Below are positions 59,719-64,000 of a stretch of 64,000 nt of DNA, piece by piece. Each line of letters opens with the position of its first letter. The stretch's first letter is position 1. Below the pieces are notes generated by a model that saw only the letters and a list, made by a program, of their open reading frames with translations, was not told where the DNA came from and ran no database searches. Source of the DNA: Bacteroidales bacterium (GTDB lineage: Bacteria; Bacteroidota; Bacteroidia; Bacteroidales; Bacteroidaceae); the NCBI GenBank assembly GCA_015654535.1, contig JAATGU010000118.1:1-64000 (forward strand), given 5' to 3'. The translations under genes and the position numbers were made by a program.

Positions 59719-62385
59719 TTATCTGATTACTGCAAAAGGAAGCTTATATGTCTTTGTTTTCCCTATTGCATTATGTATTTCAATATAAGCCACGTAAAGA
59801 CCTATCCTACTGAGATTGCCACTTCGTTCTTTTCCGTCCCATTCAATAGTTCCTTCTGCTGATAACACCTGACTATCCGCTAATGAACAAACTTCACGTC
59901 CAGATGCTTCATATATATGGATATTGGCCACAAAACCATCGTCTAACAGTGAATATATAATCAACAATTTATTATTTTCACTTGCAGTAGGTGAAAATGA
60001 TTTTCTTTCCAATTGGAATTCGGTCTTATCAGTAGAAGGTGCTTGTTCGGAACACCGATTAGGCAGTCCCGGTGTACCATAGCCAGATAAAAAAGACGCT
60101 GACGCCCAGTTTGAAGATTCCTTGGAAAGAAGTTCAGGAGTTTTTTTCTCCAAAGAAATACCACATTTGTCTTTTAATGGAGTTGTGTGCATTGATTCGG
60201 AATAAGCCAATTCATCAAGTAACTCACCCTGAGCAGAAAAGAGATACAAAGTTCCTTTTTTTATCGGAATTTTAGGAAAATCAGAGACTTCCACCCCATG
60301 AGAAATATCAGAATGGTACTGTGATGCAACAAGTGCTATATGATCTGTAAAAAAGAATTCAGAATGTGGTGGGAAGCTTTCCGGAGTTTTACTTAAAACA
60401 ATTGCTGCCGTCTGAGTTCCGTCTTCTTTTAATAAAGAGAAAGATAGCTGATTAAAAGATAATACTTTATCGGAAATATTCGATAATTCAAAATAGGCAG
60501 TTCCACCTACACGAGGATTAAACAATAATTCATTGAATAATATATCACCAACTTCCATTTGCTCAGGAAGGTTTACTTGTAACTGAATAGGAGCTAACAG
60601 AATATTCCCCGAAGCATCAGATAAATCATTTAATTCAACTTCCAATTTTTCATCTGCTTTCAATGGTACATTCAATATAAGAGTCACACTTCTTCCACAA
60701 GGATAATCGGGCAAAGCTGTAATAAATGAAAAGTTATTATTTGAAAAATGATAATGGCTAAGATCAGCAAGTGATAAAATATTCATTGCCTTATTAAAAT
60801 TGATCACAAGCGTATCTGGGGTTTGCAAAAAAGAAGAAAGAACCTTTATTTCCTGTTTATCGGGATTACTATTTCTTACAGAATTCACTGTCCCCGGAGT
60901 TCCTCCTTTTTCATCGAGGGTAGCCTGCCAATTAGAAATATCATTTGACAGGTTATCCGGATCAATGCATTCCAGAGAATACCCCCCATTTTTCTTTTTA
61001 CTATCTTTATACCAAGTATCAGAGTATTCCACCCAAGAAATTAGATTACCTTGCTCATCTTCCAACCAAAGGAGTTTTCCTGTATTTAATAAGGATGGAA
61101 AAGAAGACATCCCGGTGACTGAAATTCCGCTAGCAGACCAAAGTTCTTTATATTTTTGATTGCAAAGAATTACAAAACCTTGCGGTTCCATCGTCAAATC
61201 TGGCATCAAATAATGCTTTCCTCCATAAACGAGAGTGCAATGATTCAAAGAAACAAGTGTATCCATGCGGTTAAACAATTCAATATATTCTGATTCCGGA
61301 AGGCCTTTTACATCATTAGGGTTCACCATGATTTCATTAAATATAACTGAACCAAAATTATGGAAAGCCATCGTTTGTTTATGATAAGTGAATAATTCGC
61401 TGGATGCATGAATCGCATTTCCATTTAAGTCTTCAATCCCACTAAAAAGAAGTTCATATAACAGACCTTCCTCTAAATGCGAAGATAAAGTCAGAAGACA
61501 TTTTTTTTTGTTCGAGTCAAGCTTTTTGCCTTTTATCAAGCCCTCTTCTCCATTTATAGCAAAATATGCAGTCTTTAAAGTAATCTCTTCACTAAAATCA
61601 ATGGAGAGAGTCGAGTCCGTAAGAGCTGTGACGGAAGTAATAGTGGGAGGTATTTTATCGTTAGAATCAGGATCGGGGGTATCAGAATCTCCTCCATCAT
61701 TTCCACCGGTATCATCAGCTGTCTTGTAAATAGAAACATCATCTACATATAATAAGGTAGAATTACCAGCACTATATTTGCAAAATAATCCTGCATATTG
61801 AGATTCATTAATTGACTTATCTGTCACGTTACCTTCTTCTTTCCAATCAGTATCTTCATCTTTGACTTTAGAATAAAGAGTCCATTTGCCTGTATCGCTA
61901 CATGTCACCTTTATCAAGACTGTACACTGAGGCATGTCTAATGATGTTTTATTTCCTGAAATCAGAAGTTGAGTCTTTACGCCATCTTGCCGGAAAAGCG
62001 ATATATTTTTTCCAGTTCCTCCTAACAGCAAATAATATCCATTCATCTCACTCGTTAAATCTTGCTGAGAAGATACCAAATAGAATTTTAAAAACGATTT
62101 ATTCCCAGGATTAAAAGTATAAAAAAAAACTTTAAATTCCCAAGTCGCTCCTCGGAGAAGAGTTGAAGGAGTAGAGAGATATGCCTGTCCTGCTGTGTTA
62201 GGATCGTAAAGTTGAAGACCATACGCTCCTTTCTCTATACTATAATCTTCTGAAACTCTAAATTTACCTGCATCTCCTTCCCAAACTGGATTTTTAGTGA
62301 AATTACCGTCAGAGAAAGAGTCATTGACCTGAGAAAAACAAAAAACAGAGGAGAAAAAACAAAGGATGAATATAATTCTTTTCAT
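59719..62385 (-). CDS. Large exported lamin-tail-domain surface protein
   Basis: 888 residues with a signal peptide (MKRIIFILCFFSSVFCFSQ). A LamG-like N-terminal domain (~20-215) is followed by an acidic linker and SbsA-type Ig domains (PPTITSVTALTDSTLSIDFSEEI; IKVLSSFLQTPDTLVINFNKAM). Two lamin-tail domains follow (VIFNEIMVNPNDVKGLPESEYIELFN; ILFNELLFNPRVGGTAYFELSN). The C-terminus is a FlgD/type IX-sorting-like domain (IYEASGREVCSL, GTIEWDGKERSGN, GLYVAYIEI). Likely secreted or surface-attached; function unknown. Divergent from asd. Confidence 0.84.
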   Translation of the reverse strand: MKRIIFILCFFSSVFCFSQVNDSFSDGNFTKNPVWEGDAGKFRVSEDYSIEKGAYGLQLYDPNTAGQAYLSTPSTLLRGATWEFKVFFYTFNPGNKSFLKFYLVSSQQDLTSEMNGYYLLLGGTGKNISLFRQDGVKTQLLISGNKTSLDMPQCTVLIKVTCSDTGKWTLYSKVKDEDTDWKEEGNVTDKSINESQYAGLFCKYSAGNSTLLYVDDVSIYKTADDTGGNDGGDSDTPDPDSNDKIPPTITSVTALTDSTLSIDFSEEITLKTAYFAINGEEGLIKGKKLDSNKKKCLLTLSSHLEEGLLYELLFSGIEDLNGNAIHASSELFTYHKQTMAFHNFGSVIFNEIMVNPNDVKGLPESEYIELFNRMDTLVSLNHCTLVYGGKHYLMPDLTMEPQGFVILCNQKYKELWSASGISVTGMSSFPSLLNTGKLLWLEDEQGNLISWVEYSDTWYKDSKKKNGGYSLECIDPDNLSNDISNWQATLDEKGGTPGTVNSVRNSNPDKQEIKVLSSFLQTPDTLVINFNKAMNILSLADLSHYHFSNNNFSFITALPDYPCGRSVTLILNVPLKADEKLEVELNDLSDASGNILLAPIQLQVNLPEQMEVGDILFNELLFNPRVGGTAYFELSNISDKVLSFNQLSFSLLKEDGTQTAAIVLSKTPESFPPHSEFFFTDHIALVASQYHSDISHGVEVSDFPKIPIKKGTLYLFSAQGELLDELAYSESMHTTPLKDKCGISLEKKTPELLSKESSNWASASFLSGYGTPGLPNRCSEQAPSTDKTEFQLERKSFSPTASENNKLLIIYSLLDDGFVANIHIYEASGREVCSLADSQVLSAEGTIEWDGKERSGNLSRIGLYVAYIEIHNAIGKTKTYKLPFAVIR

Positions 62386-62414
62386 TAGATAGCTATTTAT
62401 ATTGCAAAATGTTA

Positions 62415-62422
62415 TAGTTTTG
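62415..62422 (+). promoter_or_regulatory. -7 element of asd
   Basis: TAgtTTTG, with a 71-base leader before the ATG at 62494. No -33 box at the ideal distance. Confidence 0.4.
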
Positions 62423-62493
62423 CAGTCAAATCTTTACGGTTGTAAAGGTAGGATAAATAAAGGTATTAATTACAACAAAAGAAAAAGAAAAAA

Positions 62494-63501
62494 ATGAAAG
62501 TAGCTATTGTTGGCGTTAGTGGAGCCGTGGGACAAGAGTTCCTACGTGTGCTTGATGAAAGAAACTTCCCTATGGATGAGTTAGTATTATTTGGTTCCAA
62601 ACGTAGCGCTGGAAGTAAATACACCTTCCGTGGTAAAGAAATTGAGGTCAAACTCTTACAACACAACGACGATTTTAAAGGTATTGATATCGCCTTTACT
62701 TCGGCAGGTGGCGGAACTTCATTGGAGTTTGCAGATACTATTACTAAATATGGGGCTGTGATGATTGACAATTCCAGTGCTTTTCGTATGGAGAAAGACG
62801 TACCTTTAGTTGTTCCAGAAGTCAATCCAAAAGATGCTAAGGATCGTCCTCGTGGGATTATTGCCAATCCGAACTGTACAACCATCCAGATGGTAGTAGC
62901 ATTAAAAGCAATCGAAGGTCTTTCACATATTAAGAAAGTACATGTCTCAACCTATCAGGCAGCAAGTGGAGCCGGAGCAGCAGCAATGGATGAACTTTAT
63001 GAACAATACCGTCAGGTACTTGCCGGAGAAAAAGTTACAGTGAACAAGTTCGCTTATCAACTAGCATTCAACCTAATCCCGCAGGTAGATGTGTTTACCG
63101 ATAATGGTTATACAAAAGAAGAGATGAAGATGTATAATGAAACACGGAAAATTATGCATTCCGATATAGCAGTGAGCGCAACTTGTGTACGTGTGCCATC
63201 ACTGAGAGCACATTCTGAAAGCATTTGGATAGAAACGGAACATCCCATTTCTGTGGAAGAAGCCCGAAAAGCATTCTCTACGTGTGAAGGATTAGTATTG
63301 CAAGATAACCCAGCTAAAAAAGAATATCCAATGCCTTTGTTCATTGCGGGGAAAGATCCGGTATATGTTGGCCGTATCCGCAAAGATTTGACTAATGAAA
63401 ACGGATTAACATTCTGGGTGGTAGGAGACCAAATTAAAAAAGGAGCAGCTTTGAATGCTGTCCAGATTGCAGAATATCTAATTAGAGAAAAAAATCTTTA
63501 A
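62494..63501 (+). CDS. asd: Aspartate-semialdehyde dehydrogenase
   Basis: Reduces aspartyl phosphate to aspartate semialdehyde with NADPH, the branch point to lysine, diaminopimelate, threonine and methionine. 335 residues. [26 protein letters not shown] is the nucleotide-binding start; [13 protein letters not shown] and [21 protein letters not shown] follow. The catalytic Cys is C128 in NPNCTTIQ, and the substrate Arg/His segment is [16 protein letters not shown] strong terminator follows at 63544. Confidence 0.96.
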   Translation: MKVAIVGVSGAVGQEFLRVLDERNFPMDELVLFGSKRSAGSKYTFRGKEIEVKLLQHNDDFKGIDIAFTSAGGGTSLEFADTITKYGAVMIDNSSAFRMEKDVPLVVPEVNPKDAKDRPRGIIANPNCTTIQMVVALKAIEGLSHIKKVHVSTYQAASGAGAAAMDELYEQYRQVLAGEKVTVNKFAYQLAFNLIPQVDVFTDNGYTKEEMKMYNETRKIMHSDIAVSATCVRVPSLRAHSESIWIETEHPISVEEARKAFSTCEGLVLQDNPAKKEYPMPLFIAGKDPVYVGRIRKDLTNENGLTFWVVGDQIKKGAALNAVQIAEYLIREKNL

Positions 63502-63543
63502 TAACATCCTCTGTACTAATGAAGTACATTAAATATTAAATCT

Positions 63544-63595
63544 ATAGAATTTTGTGTAAAAAGGTCAATTCCTCTACACAAAGTTCTATTTTTTC
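63544..63595 (+). terminator. Strong terminator after asd
   Basis: A 15-bp stem (63544-63558 with 63575-63589, one G-T wobble) and a 16-base loop, followed by a run of Ts at 63590-63594. Confidence 0.85.
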
Positions 63596-63599
63596 TACC

Positions 63600-63645
63600 T
63601 ATATTTGCAAAGAAGGTCATTAGCAAATGGCTTTTTTTTTGCTAA
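63600..63645 (+). promoter_or_regulatory. -7 element and leader hairpin of the hdrC-like gene
   Basis: TATATTTG at 63600-63607 starts a leader of about 80 bases. Within it TTAGCAAA (63620-63627) pairs with TTTGCTAA (63638-63645), a hairpin with a T-rich loop. It could be an attenuator or stabilising 5' structure. Confidence 0.4.
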
Positions 63646-63690
63646 ATTGCTATAAACTAATTAATTATTATTAACTTTTTTCAAGTAAAC

Positions 63691-64000
63691 ATGGAAAACA
63701 TTAACAAGATTTCCGAGGATTTACTCTTGCATACCAGCGTAGACGTGGCTCGCTGTTATCAATGTGGTAAGTGTACCGCCGGATGCGTTCTTGCTTCAGA
63801 AATGGACTTTCCGCCCAGTTATTTGATGCGACTGCTACAAACAGGAACAGCAGAAAACTATGAACGGATACTTCATTCCAACACTATTTGGCTCTGTCTG
63901 AATTGTGAGAATTGTTTGGGCCGTTGCCCCATGGAGATTGATATTCCCAAAGTAATGGATTATCTTCGTGAAGAATCGCTAAACAAAAAGAAGCTTCATC
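63691..64000 (+). CDS. Heterodisulfide reductase subunit C-like iron-sulfur protein (partial)
   Basis: Starts at ATG 63691 (MENINKISEDLLLHTSVDVARC) and runs off the right edge after 103 codons. Two 4Fe-4S motifs are complete: CYQCGKCTAGC and CLNCENCLGRCP, spaced as in HdrC and other ferredoxin-type electron carriers. HdrC-like genes outside methanogens usually head an hdrCB(A) cluster that moves electrons to quinones, ferredoxin or thiols. The rest lies outside this window. Confidence 0.88.
   Translation, partial: MENINKISEDLLLHTSVDVARCYQCGKCTAGCVLASEMDFPPSYLMRLLQTGTAENYERILHSNTIWLCLNCENCLGRCPMEIDIPKVMDYLREESLNKKKLH

Noticed and set aside
1-64000. tRNA, rRNA and insertion-sequence search by eye.
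   Set aside because: No T-arm-like GGTTCGAATC sequences, rRNA-like blocks or transposase motifs were seen.

Overview
The window reads as a chromosomal segment from a low-GC member of the Bacteroidales, most likely Bacteroides or a near relative. The evidence is the gene content (LytTR kinase/regulator pair, TolC-MacA-MacB type exporters, a PL10 pectate lyase, a TonB-plug protein, DUF3244 proteins, CdaA beside FolP) and the promoters: many genes are preceded by the Bacteroidetes sigma-factor signature TTTG or TTG, 19-22 bases, then TAnnTTTG. I see no rRNA, tRNA, insertion sequence or CRISPR array. Genes run off both ends: an outer-membrane barrel protein on the left and an HdrC-like iron-sulfur protein on the right. 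All calls come from reading the sequence and remembered family features; no search was run. || 1-8.6 kb: an outer-membrane protein, a LytS/LytTR two-component system and a three-gene RND efflux operon. 8.9-16.1 kb: an accessory region. A 532-bp segment carrying a HxlR-family regulator and its divergent promoters occurs twice as direct repeats (8897-9428 and 12833-13364, about 21 mismatches, no gaps, by hand). The first hxlR copy has a nonsense codon at codon 7. Between the copies lie a Rossmann-fold reductase, a secreted LamG-like protein, a SnoaL-like protein, a frameshifted small gene and panB. The intact copy faces a compact RiPP-type cassette: a 98-residue Cys/Gly/Asp repeat peptide, an 11-bp RNA hairpin, a radical SAM/SPASM enzyme and a quinone-oxidoreductase-like enzyme. 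A 15-base operator-like motif is shared by these two hxlR loci and by a third one at 38.9 kb. || 16-31 kb: small flavin/PNPOx and MazG-like proteins, pectate lyase with an MG-domain/TonB-plug protein, flavin reductase, tag, tcdA, a DUF47-PiT phosphate pair, a CvfB-like S1 protein, a Ser/Thr/Asn-rich surface protein with an 81-bp tandem repeat, a long transglycosylase and a secreted nuclease with a sorting-type C-terminus. 31-43.6 kb: a five-gene MacAB/TolC-type exporter, a ROK kinase, an oxidoreductase/HxlR divergent pair, acetate kinase, 3-hydroxyacyl-CoA dehydrogenase and phosphotransacetylase in one operon, and a ferritin-VIT1 fusion. || 43.6-44.66 kb is a kilobase without genes but rich in structure: a 13-bp inverted repeat, a GC-rich inverted repeat spanning about 125 bp and three direct repeats at an exact 22-bp period. 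It is followed by two paralogous membrane TPR regulators flanking two small proteins, one of them DUF3244 (44.7-49.1 kb). The right part is housekeeping: LrgAB-like pair, two acyltransferase-like proteins, cdaA, folP, murF, a VanZ-like protein, a helix-hairpin-helix protein, a LolD-like ATPase, a Kef-type antiporter, a lamin-tail surface protein, asd and the start of an hdrC-like gene. The best candidate for an uncharacterised system is the HxlR-linked repeat-peptide/radical SAM cassette at 12.9-15.8 kb. The structured non-coding kilobase at 43.6-44.6 kb comes second.
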